Shown in pieces: positions 1-5,516 of a stretch of DNA of 7,121 bases; the first letter of the stretch is position 1; the number at the start of each line of letters is the position of its first letter. The notes under the pieces were generated by a model. The model worked only from the letters and a program-made list of their open reading frames with translations. It was not told the DNA's origin and searched no databases. The DNA comes from Ktedonobacterales bacterium. GTDB taxonomy: Bacteria > Chloroflexota > Ktedonobacteria > Ktedonobacterales > JADMIN01. Where the stretch lies: NCBI GenBank assembly GCA_015478575.1, contig JADMIN010000124.1:1-7121 (forward strand), given 5' to 3'. The position numbers and the translations under genes are program-made.

Positions 1-28
1 CGAGGTCGGCAGCGGCACCGTCGTGTAA
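1..28 (+). CDS. Possible 3' end of an upstream gene
   Basis: Frame 2 reads EVGSGTVV and then TAA at 26-28. Eight codons are too few to assign a family. The reading is plausible because the next gene lies about 140 bp downstream on the same strand and no other frame offers a better gene end here. Frame 1 also stays open to about position 114, so this call is weak. Confidence 0.25.
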
Positions 29-165
29 CGAGTGGCGCCGATGCGGGTCAGTGCCTATGGGGAGACGCCCACACAGGGAGATACTCCGATGCGCAGGGTC
101 TTGATCCCCGATGATGGCTCGAATGACGACATGCACTCGCTCGCGCGGGAAGGAGCCAGCACTCC

Positions 166-663
166 ATGCCACGACCACAGCCCACGCCGCCCGGTCCAGG
201 GCAGGAATCTGTCTGGGACTATCCCCGTCCGCCGCGAGTCGAGGAGAGCGCCAAGCTCGTCCAGGTGCTGCTCAACGGAGTGATGCTCGCCGAGACGCGC
301 CACGCCAAACGAGTGCTGGAGACGAGCAGCCCACCGGTCTATTATCTTCCGCCGGAGGATGTGAAGCTCACATACGTTCGTCGCACAGATCGCACGACGC
401 TGTGTGAGTGGAAGGGCGTGGCCCGCTACTTCACGCTCACGGTTGGCGACGTGACGGTGGTGAACGGTGCCTGGTGTTATCCAGATCCTCATCCCGCCTA
501 CGCCGCCATTCGCGACTACATCGCCTTCTATCCCGGCAAGATGGAGGCATGTCTGCTGGATGGTGAGCGCGCGCGCGCGCAGCCCGGCGACTATTACGGC
601 GGGTGGATCACCGCCGCTATCGTTGGCCCTTTCAAGGGCGATCCCGGCACCGAGGGATGGTAA
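166..663 (+). CDS. DUF427 domain-containing protein
   Basis: A 165-residue protein that matches the DUF427 family (Pfam PF04248) along nearly its whole length. Family hallmarks are visible in order: SVWDYPRPPRVE near residues 15-26, ETRHAKRVLETSSPPVYYLP near 43-62, PPEDV at 62-66, CEWKGVARYF at 80-89, AWCYPDPHPAY at 102-112, an AFYPGKMEACLLDGE stretch near 120-134, and PGDYYGGWITAAIVGPFKG near 140-158 with GTEGW at the end. Members are small cytosolic proteins of unsettled biochemical function; none is inferred here. The start is supported by GGAAGGAG at 148-155, ten bases before the ATG. The next ATG (665) begins one base after the TAA stop, so it heads a likely operon with the small ORF and the amidohydrolase. 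A (GC)n run near 567-580 lies in the coding sequence. Family assignment is firm. Confidence 0.93.
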   Translation: MPRPQPTPPGPGQESVWDYPRPPRVEESAKLVQVLLNGVMLAETRHAKRVLETSSPPVYYLPPEDVKLTYVRRTDRTTLCEWKGVARYFTLTVGDVTVVNGAWCYPDPHPAYAAIRDYIAFYPGKMEACLLDGERARAQPGDYYGGWITAAIVGPFKGDPGTEGW

Positions 664-664
664 C

Positions 665-877
665 ATGGCGGGCGGTGCCGCATCAGGTCTGGCATCGGGT
701 CTGGCATCAGGTCTGGCATCAGGTCTGGCATCGGGTATACCGCATGATGGGGGCGGGGTCCCTGTGCGCGTCGGCGTCGGCGCCGTGCTTGAGTGGGTGA
801 CGCTTGAGTGGGTGACGCTTGAGTGGGTGACGCTTGAGTGGGTGAGAGGAGCACGATCCCTATGCCGCGTGCGATAG
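665..877 (+). CDS. Repeat-built small ORF (ASGL and LEWVT repeats)
   Basis: A 70-codon ORF starting one base after the DUF427 stop. GAGGG at 651-655 sits nine bases before the ATG, a sound ribosome binding site. The peptide begins MAGGA and runs through about four ASGL repeats (12-bp DNA units). A Pro/Gly/Val linker follows, then four LEWVT-type repeats (15-bp units), and it ends in a basic RGARSLCRVR tail. It overlaps the amidohydrolase start by 16 bp. Both arrays have unit lengths divisible by three and both stay in this frame without a stop, which is the main argument for translation. Against it: no recognisable family, very simple composition, and the possibility that the arrays are noncoding slippage products. 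It may be a leader ORF that couples translation to the amidohydrolase. Function unknown. Confidence 0.35.
   Translation: MAGGAASGLASGLASGLASGLASGIPHDGGGVPVRVGVGAVLEWVTLEWVTLEWVTLEWVRGARSLCRVR
680..739 (+). repeat. 12-bp tandem repeat array
   Basis: Five head-to-tail units of GCATCRGGTCTG at 680-691, 692-703, 704-715, 716-727 and 728-739. The sixth base alternates A, G, A, A, G, and the last unit degenerates after GCATCGGGT. The array starts 16 bases after the DUF427 stop. It reads as Ala-Ser-Gly-Leu repeats in the small ORF at 665-877. Such arrays arise by replication slippage. Confidence 0.9.
787..845 (+). repeat. 15-bp tandem repeat array
   Basis: Three exact units of CTTGAGTGGGTGACG (788-802, 803-817, 818-832) and a fourth that matches for 13 bases (833-845). 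The fourth then runs into the amidohydrolase ribosome binding site. It reads as Leu-Glu-Trp-Val-Thr in the 665-877 frame. In the amidohydrolase frame each unit carries a TGA directly before a GTG, so the array blocks any longer N-terminal extension of that gene. Confidence 0.92.
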
Positions 878-1737
878 ATTTTCATGTGCATCTGCCCATC
901 ACCGAATTTATGGATGTGGCCATCGGCAAGTATCGCGCCGCGGTCGAGCAATACTTCCGCCGCGAGGTCAAGCTGCGCGATGTCGAGGAGATCGCCGCCT
1001 ATTATGCCGAGCAGGATATCGTCGGCGTGTTGCTGGCGTGGGATGCTGAGACCGCTACCGGTCAGAAGCCGCTCAAGAATGACACCGTGGCGGAGATCGT
1101 GCGTCGCTTCCCCCAGCGCTTCATTGGCTTCGCGAGCGTGGATCCACATAAAGGTGAGCGCGCCATCCACGAGATCGAGCGCGCCGTGCGGGAGCAGGGC
1201 CTCGCTGGCGCTAAGTTTCACCCTGGCATCCAGGCCTTCTATCCGAACGATCGGCAATTCTCGCGCCTCTTCGAGAAGATCGCTGAGTTGGGCATCCCGG
1301 CCCTCTTCCACACCGGCACCTCTGGCCTGGGCGCCAATATGCCCGGCGGCGGCGGTGTCAAACTCGACTTCACTCGCCCGATCTATCTTGATAGCCTCGC
1401 GGCGGATTTCCCTGAGCTGACCATCATCGGCGCGCATCCCTCCTGGCCGTGGGAGCAGGAGATGATCGCCATCCTCCAGCACAAGCCCAACGTCTACAAT
1501 GATCTTTCTGGCTGGTCGCCGAAGTATATTCCTCCCGCGCTGCTGCGCGAGGCGGCGGGGCGGCTGAACGCCAAGTTCCTCTTCGGCTCCGATTACCCTT
1601 TCATTCCGCCGGATCGCTGGCTGGACGATTTCGCTCCGGTGGAGGGTTGGAGTGATGAGGCGCGCCAGAATGTGCTCTGGCGCAACGGTCAGCGCCTGCT
1701 GGCGCATACGCCCATCGCGGCGATGACGTTTGGGTGA
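862..1737 (+). CDS. Amidohydrolase family protein (metal-dependent TIM barrel)
   Basis: A 291-residue protein of the amidohydrolase-related family (Pfam PF04909, the group that includes ACMSD-type decarboxylases and other metal-dependent hydrolases). Visible metal-site motifs: DFHVH with His8 and His10 at the end of strand 1, AKFHPG with Lys118 and His120, LFHTG with His150, GAHPSWPW with His192, and FGSDYPF with Asp244. These are the expected ligand and catalytic positions, so the enzyme should be active and cytosolic; there is no signal peptide. The substrate cannot be read from the sequence: members hydrolyse or decarboxylate small cyclic or aromatic acids. The ATG at 862 is chosen because GAGAGGAG at 844-851 lies ten bases upstream. 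An in-frame GTG at 838 would add eight residues but falls inside the repeat array and would place that site within its own codons. A TGA directly upstream of 838 rules out longer forms. Confidence 0.88.
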   Translation: MPRAIDFHVHLPITEFMDVAIGKYRAAVEQYFRREVKLRDVEEIAAYYAEQDIVGVLLAWDAETATGQKPLKNDTVAEIVRRFPQRFIGFASVDPHKGERAIHEIERAVREQGLAGAKFHPGIQAFYPNDRQFSRLFEKIAELGIPALFHTGTSGLGANMPGGGGVKLDFTRPIYLDSLAADFPELTIIGAHPSWPWEQEMIAILQHKPNVYNDLSGWSPKYIPPALLREAAGRLNAKFLFGSDYPFIPPDRWLDDFAPVEGWSDEARQNVLWRNGQRLLAHTPIAAMTFG

Positions 1738-1773
1738 GAGGGAGATTGGCTGGGCTGGCTGGCCGCTCCTCGC

Positions 1774-1803
1774 TTGACATGGCCCCGCGTCACGCCATAG
1801 AAT
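1774..1803 (+). promoter_or_regulatory. Sigma70-type promoter for the acidic-basic protein gene
   Basis: A perfect TTGACA at 1774-1779 and TAGAAT at 1798-1803 (five of six consensus bases) are separated by 18 bp. Transcription would start near 1810, giving a leader of about 90 bases before the ATG at 1900. It lies 36 bp after the amidohydrolase stop, so the downstream gene is probably a separate transcription unit. Confidence 0.6.
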
Positions 1804-1810
1804 GCGCGTG

Positions 1811-1830
1811 AGGCGCCCGTGAAGGCGCCT
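1811..1830 (+). other. Leader hairpin at the predicted transcript 5' end
   Basis: AGGCGCC (1811-1817) pairs perfectly with GGCGCCT (1824-1830) around a six-base CGTGAA loop. It begins about where the promoter at 1774-1803 would start transcription. A stem at the very 5' end can protect an mRNA from decay; that role is inferred here. Confidence 0.4.
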
Positions 1831-1899
1831 ACCTCCCATGGCCCGCCATGCGTGATACGTGCATACCAGGCAGATTGAGGCATTAGCCGAAGGGTAACG

Positions 1900-2436
1900 A
1901 TGATCAGGAAAGATCCCGCCCAGGACACCAACCAGGCACACTACTATTCACAGTTCTGGATCGAGGTGGCCGCGGGCAGGCCGATCGGCCAGAGTGCTCA
2001 GGCAACCACCGAGTTCGACGAAGGGGAAGAGACCGACTTCGAGGCGTTGCTCAGCGAGCCGCCGATGCCCGCCGCGGTCGTCAAGGCCGAGCCGAAGCCC
2101 AAAGCCAAGGCGCCTGAGAAGAAAGAGGCCGCGCGTTCACTTTCTTCGCTCGCCGATCTCGCTAACATTGATCTGCTGATGCGCAACTCAGCGGAGATGG
2201 CCGACGACGCCGTACCGGATATCGAGGCTGGCGCCAGCAAGCAGACTGACTCGGAGATCATCACGAACTTCGACCCCAACGCGATTCCCGTTGAGGAAGA
2301 AGAGCCGCCGCTCCTTGCCGAAGAGGGCACGGAGATCGAGGACTTCGACGAGGAGGAAGAGGAGGAAGATGAGTGGGCTGGCGGACGCCGACCCAAGCCG
2401 AAGAAGCCGCCACGCCGCGAGAAACGCAGCTTCTAG
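1900..2436 (+). CDS. Unrecognised charged, probably disordered protein
   Basis: A 178-residue protein that I cannot assign to a family. The N-terminus (about 1-35) is the most protein-like part, with an aromatic patch HYYSQFWIEVAAG near 14-26. Then come an acidic stretch (39-50), a Pro/Lys/Ala segment rich in KPKAKAPEKK (66-76) and a possible amphipathic helix, SLSSLADLANIDLLMRNSAE (80-99). A strongly acidic run, EIEDFDEEEEEEDEW, follows at about 145-159, and the protein ends in a basic Pro-rich tail (RRPKPKKPPRREKR, 163-176). There are no cysteines, no signal peptide and no membrane segment, so it is probably cytosolic. The acidic block followed by a basic tail suggests an intrinsically disordered protein that could bind a polyanion or a basic partner; that is speculation. 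The start is supported by GAAGGG at 1889-1894, five bases before the ATG, and by its own promoter and leader. Codon use resembles that of its neighbours. Real gene likely, function unknown. Confidence 0.72.
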   Translation: MIRKDPAQDTNQAHYYSQFWIEVAAGRPIGQSAQATTEFDEGEETDFEALLSEPPMPAAVVKAEPKPKAKAPEKKEAARSLSSLADLANIDLLMRNSAEMADDAVPDIEAGASKQTDSEIITNFDPNAIPVEEEEPPLLAEEGTEIEDFDEEEEEEDEWAGGRRPKPKKPPRREKRSF

Positions 2437-2489
2437 CCGGTTCGCGCGACTTCTCACCATATATCTCTTCACCTGTCCGCTCCAGAACG

Positions 2490-2522
2490 GAGGGATGGCC
2501 GCCCGCTCCTTGGCCATCCCTC
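2490..2522. terminator. Perfect 11-bp hairpin after the acidic-basic gene
   Basis: GAGGGATGGCC (2490-2500) and GGCCATCCCTC (2512-2522) are perfect inverted arms around an 11-base loop. The hairpin lies 53 bp after the stop of the charged-protein gene, in the gap between convergent genes. Neither strand shows a clear run of T after the stem. It is therefore either an atypical terminator, an RNA-stabilising 3' stem, or a target for a palindrome-binding protein. Confidence 0.5.
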
Positions 2523-2660
2523 ATGCTGTGCCTCTAGGATAGGCTCTCCCGCTCAGGCGAATGCCGCCGCTCTTTCTCTACCGCGCATTCAGGGCGTTTT
2601 GCGCGTGCCTGTCATACGCCGTTGGGGGGTGCGGTGGGAGTCTGGGGCGTGTCGCAGCCT

Positions 2661-2698
2661 GAAAAGGCGCGGGTACTCCTCGTTTCCGCTACCCGCGC
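2661..2698 (-). terminator. Rho-independent terminator of hemL
   Basis: On the minus strand GCGCGGGTA (2698-2690) pairs with TACCCGCGC (2675-2667) around a 14-base loop. CCTTTTC follows, with the T run at 2665-2662. The stem includes the last codons and the TAG stop of hemL (2691-2689), so terminator and coding sequence overlap. The T run is short, hence moderate confidence. Confidence 0.55.
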
Positions 2699-2713
2699 GC
2701 CGCTACCCGCGCG
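2686..2713. repeat. Exact 14-bp tandem duplication at the hemL 3' end
   Basis: CCGCTACCCGCGCG occurs twice back to back, at 2686-2699 and 2700-2713. The length is not a multiple of three, so the second copy on the minus strand is read in a new frame. It supplies the final residues and the TAG stop of hemL. Confidence 0.85.
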
Positions 2714-3996
2714 AACGCCGCGTGTGCCGCCGCGACCGTGTGCGCGATATCTTCATCGCTGTGGGCGAGTGAGACAAAGCCTGCCTCGAACTGTGAGGGC
2801 GCTAGATACACGCCTTGCTCTAGCATCGCACGGAAATAAGTCGCGAAGGCGCGCGTATCCGACTGTTTGGCCGAGGCTTCATCTCTCACTGGACCGGCGG
2901 TAAAGAAGACGCAGAACATCGAACCGACCCGTGTCGCGGAGACGGGCACACGCGCCGCCGTCGCCGCCTCAGCGACGCCCACCGCGAGTGCCGCTGAGGC
3001 ACGTTCCAGTCGCTCATAGACGCCCGGTTCGCGCAGTAGTTCTAACTGCGCTGTGCCCGCCGCCATCGCCAGGGGATTGCCGGAGAGCGTTCCCGCTTGG
3101 TAGACGGGGCCAGCGGGTGCCACCAGCGAGAGGATCTCGCGCCGCCCACCATAGGCCGCGGCGGGCAGCCCACCACCGACGATTTTGCCCAGGCACGTGA
3201 GGTCGGGCGTGATGGCATAGAGCGCCTGCGCGCCGCCGTAGGCCACGCGGAAGCCCGTCATCACCTCGTCAAAGATCAGCAGCGCACCATGCTCGTGGGT
3301 GGCCGCGCGCAGCTCCTCGAGGAAGCCTGGCTGGGGCGGCACGCAGCCCATGTTCCCGGCCACTGGCTCGACGATCACCGCCGCGATCTCGTCAGGGAAG
3401 CGCGCGAACAGTTCGCGCACCGCCGCCGCGTCGTTATATGGCGCCGTCAGCGTCTCGCCGGTGGCGCCCCGCGGCACGCCTGGACTATCGGGTACGCCTA
3501 GCGTTAGCGCGCCCGATCCGGCGGCGACCAGCAGCATATCCGCATGGCCGTGGTACCCCCCCGCGAATTTGAGAATTTTGTCGCGCCCAGTGAAGGCCCG
3601 TGCGACCCGCAGTGCGCTCATGGTGGCCTCTGTGCCGGAGTTGACGAAGCGCACCAGCTCAATACTCGGCATCGCCGCGATCACCAGCTCCGCCAGCCGC
3701 ACCTCCGCCTCCGTTGGCGCGCCAAAGCTGGTGCCGTGGCGCGCCGCCCGCATGATGGCCTCGAGCACCACGGGGTGCGCGTGGCCCAGCAGCAGAGGTC
3801 CCCACGAGCCGACGTAATCTATATAGCGGTTGTCGTCAACATCATAGATGTGCGCGCCCTCGCCGCGCGCGATGAAGAGCGGCTGGCCGCCCACCGCCGT
3901 GAAAGCGCGGACGGGGCTGCTCACGCCGCCGGGCATCAACTCGCGCGCACGGGCGAAGAGTGCCTTCGAACGCTCGGTAGAGCGTTGCGTCCCCAC
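2689..3996 (-). CDS. hemL: Glutamate-1-semialdehyde 2,1-aminomutase
   Basis: A 435-residue PLP enzyme that converts glutamate-1-semialdehyde to 5-aminolevulinate, the committed precursor step of heme, siroheme and other tetrapyrroles in the C5 pathway. It is a cytosolic fold-type I aminotransferase relative, and family members are about 425-435 residues. Visible landmarks: MPGGVSSPVRAF (21-32); SGTEATMSALRVAR (120-133), a cofactor phosphate-binding region; GGYHGHAD (146-153); the mobile active-site loop around SGALTLGVPDSPGVP (161-175); FDEVMTGFR (242-250) with the PLP-binding Asp243; CLGKIVGGGLPAAAYGGR (268-285) with the PLP Schiff-base Lys271; and GTLSGNPLAM (302-311). The GTG start at 3996 has AGGAAGGG at 4014-4007, ten bases upstream. 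The LCP gene ends 26 bp upstream on the same strand, so both may share a transcript. No other hem gene is in the window. Function is secure. Confidence 0.97.
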   Translation of the reverse strand: MGTQRSTERSKALFARARELMPGGVSSPVRAFTAVGGQPLFIARGEGAHIYDVDDNRYIDYVGSWGPLLLGHAHPVVLEAIMRAARHGTSFGAPTEAEVRLAELVIAAMPSIELVRFVNSGTEATMSALRVARAFTGRDKILKFAGGYHGHADMLLVAAGSGALTLGVPDSPGVPRGATGETLTAPYNDAAAVRELFARFPDEIAAVIVEPVAGNMGCVPPQPGFLEELRAATHEHGALLIFDEVMTGFRVAYGGAQALYAITPDLTCLGKIVGGGLPAAAYGGRREILSLVAPAGPVYQAGTLSGNPLAMAAGTAQLELLREPGVYERLERASAALAVGVAEAATAARVPVSATRVGSMFCVFFTAGPVRDEASAKQSDTRAFATYFRAMLEQGVYLAPSQFEAGFVSLAHSDEDIAHTVAAAHAAFARVAARG

Positions 3997-4022
3997 GTGG
4001 TCACTTCCCTTCCTCGCGAGCG

Positions 4023-5294
4023 CTAGGGCTTCAGATTCCGCGCGACGTAGCGTTGCACCGCTCCCCAGTCGCCATTGGTCGGCAGTAGGATGTCCTGTCC
4101 GTCACTTGATTGCCCATTCGCCAGCACGTTCTGGTTCGAGAGGCCGATGCGGGCCGCGGCATTCGTATTCATACGCTGGGCAAAGAGCGCGAGATCGAGC
4201 AGCGAGAAGTTGGAATAGAGCGTCTTCCCTATGGCGTCGGCGGCTCGATTCAGCCCCGGCCATGCACTGATCTGGCGCGCGCGGCTGAGCATGGCTTTGA
4301 TGAGGAGTTGCTGGCGGGCGGAGCGTGCGAAATCCGAGCCTTCGCTTGGTGGGCTGGTCACGTAGCGGGCGCGGGCATACTCGATGGCGCGCTCGCCGTT
4401 CATGTGCTGTGTGCCGGTCGCGAACTGGATGGTCTTCCAACTCGCGTCAATACTGGCGTCGTCGTTTGCGGGGTATTGCGCGGTGAAGGCTATGGGCACC
4501 GTGATATCCACGCCGCCTAGGGCATCCACCAAGTCGCGGAAGCCAGAGAAGTTGATGGTGAGCCAATAGGGGACGGAGATGCCCAGCACATCGCTCACCT
4601 TCTGTGCGGCCTCGGCGCCGCCGGCGAGTTTGCCCGCTGGGTAGCTCCCGTAGCCATGAGCCAGCCCATCAGTATAGGCGGTGTTGATCTTGGCGTATTG
4701 GCCTGAGCCTGGCGGCACCTGCACCCACAGGTCACGCGGGACGGAGATCATGGTCGTCGCGCCAGAGTCGGGGATGACGCTGATGACCATCATGCTATCG
4801 GTGAGATAGGCGCCATCGTGCCCCGCGCCGCCATAGCCGAGCACCAGCACGTTCACCCGGTCCGGTCCGGTCATATAGCCCGTTTGGGTGGTGAATGGCC
4901 CTTGATTTGAGATGGCGCTGCCGACTTGGCTGAAGCGGCGAAGTCCCAACGCCGCCAGAATCATCAGGATGACGGCGAGGATCATCAAGCCATAGGTGAC
5001 GCGGCGGGGCCATGGGCGGCGCAACCAGGTGCGCAACTGGTCAGCGCGTCGCGGGCCGCGGGGCATGCCAGGATAGGTGGGTGGCGCCGCGGTGGGAGCG
5101 GCGCTTGGTGCGCTCGTGGATGGTGCGCGGGGTAGTGGAGGGAGGGCCGCGCGCGCCATTCGCGCGCGCGTCGCGGGATCGGATGTCGGTGGCCCTTGGC
5201 CCGCGCGACGCGATGTCGGCTGTCTCGGCGGGAGCGGGCGTGTGGGCGGTGCCCAAGAGGCCCAATCGTCCTTGGGTCCTGGCAGATCATTCAT
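4023..5294 (-). CDS. LCP (LytR-CpsA-Psr) family protein
   Basis: A 423-residue single-pass membrane protein. LCP enzymes transfer undecaprenyl-pyrophosphate-linked glycopolymers onto peptidoglycan at the outer face of the membrane. Layout: a long Pro/Ala/Arg-rich cytoplasmic head (1-99); a membrane helix at about 100-118 preceded by arginines, giving an N-in topology; and an extracytoplasmic LCP domain of about 146-340. Family motifs include LTDSMMV (164-170), SVPRDLWV (184-191) with the conserved Arg-Asp, KINTAY (202-207), FRDLVDALGGVDI (252-264), AIEYARARY (303-311) and DFARSARQQ (321-329) with the conserved arginines. A C-terminal tail of about 80 residues follows. The ATG at 5294 is preferred because GGGGAAGGA lies seven bases upstream. 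The in-frame ATG at 5312 would add six residues but has no clear ribosome site. An inverted GC repeat (5149-5167) lies in the low-complexity head. The exact polymer attached cannot be told. Confidence 0.93.
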   Translation of the reverse strand: MNDLPGPKDDWASWAPPTRPLPPRQPTSRRAGQGPPTSDPATRARMARAALPPLPRAPSTSAPSAAPTAAPPTYPGMPRGPRRADQLRTWLRRPWPRRVTYGLMILAVILMILAALGLRRFSQVGSAISNQGPFTTQTGYMTGPDRVNVLVLGYGGAGHDGAYLTDSMMVISVIPDSGATTMISVPRDLWVQVPPGSGQYAKINTAYTDGLAHGYGSYPAGKLAGGAEAAQKVSDVLGISVPYWLTINFSGFRDLVDALGGVDITVPIAFTAQYPANDDASIDASWKTIQFATGTQHMNGERAIEYARARYVTSPPSEGSDFARSARQQLLIKAMLSRARQISAWPGLNRAADAIGKTLYSNFSLLDLALFAQRMNTNAAARIGLSNQNVLANGQSSDGQDILLPTNGDWGAVQRYVARNLKP

Positions 5295-5386
5295 GCGTGC
5301 GTCCTTCCCCATTCGCCACGCCTGCTCGTGAGCATTCCTCGGCTCGCGCGTGACGAAGACCCCGCGACTTCACCGTGCCCTCTCCG

Positions 5387-5417
5387 ACTATACGCACGTG
5401 CCACGCCAGAACGCCAA
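5387..5417 (-). promoter_or_regulatory. Weak candidate promoter for LCP-hemL
   Basis: On the minus strand TATAGT (5392-5387) is preceded after 19 bp by TTGGCG (5417-5412). This would start transcription about 85 bases before the LCP ATG at 5294. The -10 is good, but the -35 is only partial and the spacing is long, so this is a tentative call. Confidence 0.22.
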
Positions 5418-5439
5418 TCTCCCTTTTCAGGGGGTGGCA

Positions 5440-5461
5440 GTTGCGATTGTAGGTGAGCAAC
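5440..5461. promoter_or_regulatory. Inverted repeat overlapping the promoter, candidate operator
   Basis: GTTGC (5440-5444) and GCAAC (5457-5461) form an inverted repeat with a 12-bp gap, covering the -35 and most of the spacer. Some MarR-family operators use TTGC/GCAA half-sites, and a MarR gene lies in the operon driven from here. Five-base arms can occur by chance. A second pair, CGATTG (5444-5449) and CAATCG (5480-5485), brackets the -10. Confidence 0.25.
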
Positions 5462-5469
5462 GGTATACT
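5441..5469 (+). promoter_or_regulatory. Promoter for the zinc-ribbon/MarR operon
   Basis: TTGCGA (5441-5446) and TATACT (5464-5469) are separated by 17 bp, the optimal spacing. Transcription would start near 5476, about 40 bases before the GTG at 5517. It faces away from the LCP gene, so the 5295-5516 gap is a divergent control region. Confidence 0.55.
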
Positions 5470-5516
5470 AAGGCTGCGTCAATCGGTGCGAGACCAAGCC
5501 GTCGCGGGAGGCAAAT

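Noticed and set aside
32..283. An 83-codon ORF over the start of the DUF427 gene
   Set aside because: It overlaps the first third of a secure gene in another frame, lacks a good ribosome site, and its C-terminal half is Arg/Ser-rich as expected of a shadow frame.
567..580. Alternating GC run as a Z-DNA regulatory signal
   Set aside because: It encodes ordinary residues (ERARA) of a conserved DUF427 region and is short. Such runs are expected at this base composition.
680..845. CRISPR-like array
   Set aside because: The units are contiguous 12- and 15-bp tandem copies with no unique spacers, so this is simple tandem repetition.
594..854. Minus-strand frame across the two tandem arrays, encoding MPDL-type and SPTQA-type repeats
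   Set aside because: No ribosome site is seen on that strand and it overlaps the DUF427 3' end. The plus-strand frame at 665-877 is better placed and supported.
55..1941. A 628-codon open frame on the minus strand across the DUF427 and amidohydrolase genes
   Set aside because: It lies antisense to two well-supported genes, has low-complexity Arg/His/Ala-rich content and no recognisable motif. High-G+C coding DNA often leaves such antisense frames open, and the tandem arrays happen to be stop-free in it.
2624..2648. G-rich stretch as a G-quadruplex
   Set aside because: Only three runs of three or more G are present (G6, G3, G4). A canonical four-run quadruplex is not formed without splitting a run or using bulges.
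5149..5167. GCGCGCG/CGCGCGC inverted repeat as a terminator or attenuator
   Set aside because: It lies inside the low-complexity head of the LCP coding sequence, has no T run, and follows from Arg/Ala codons in a GC-rich gene.
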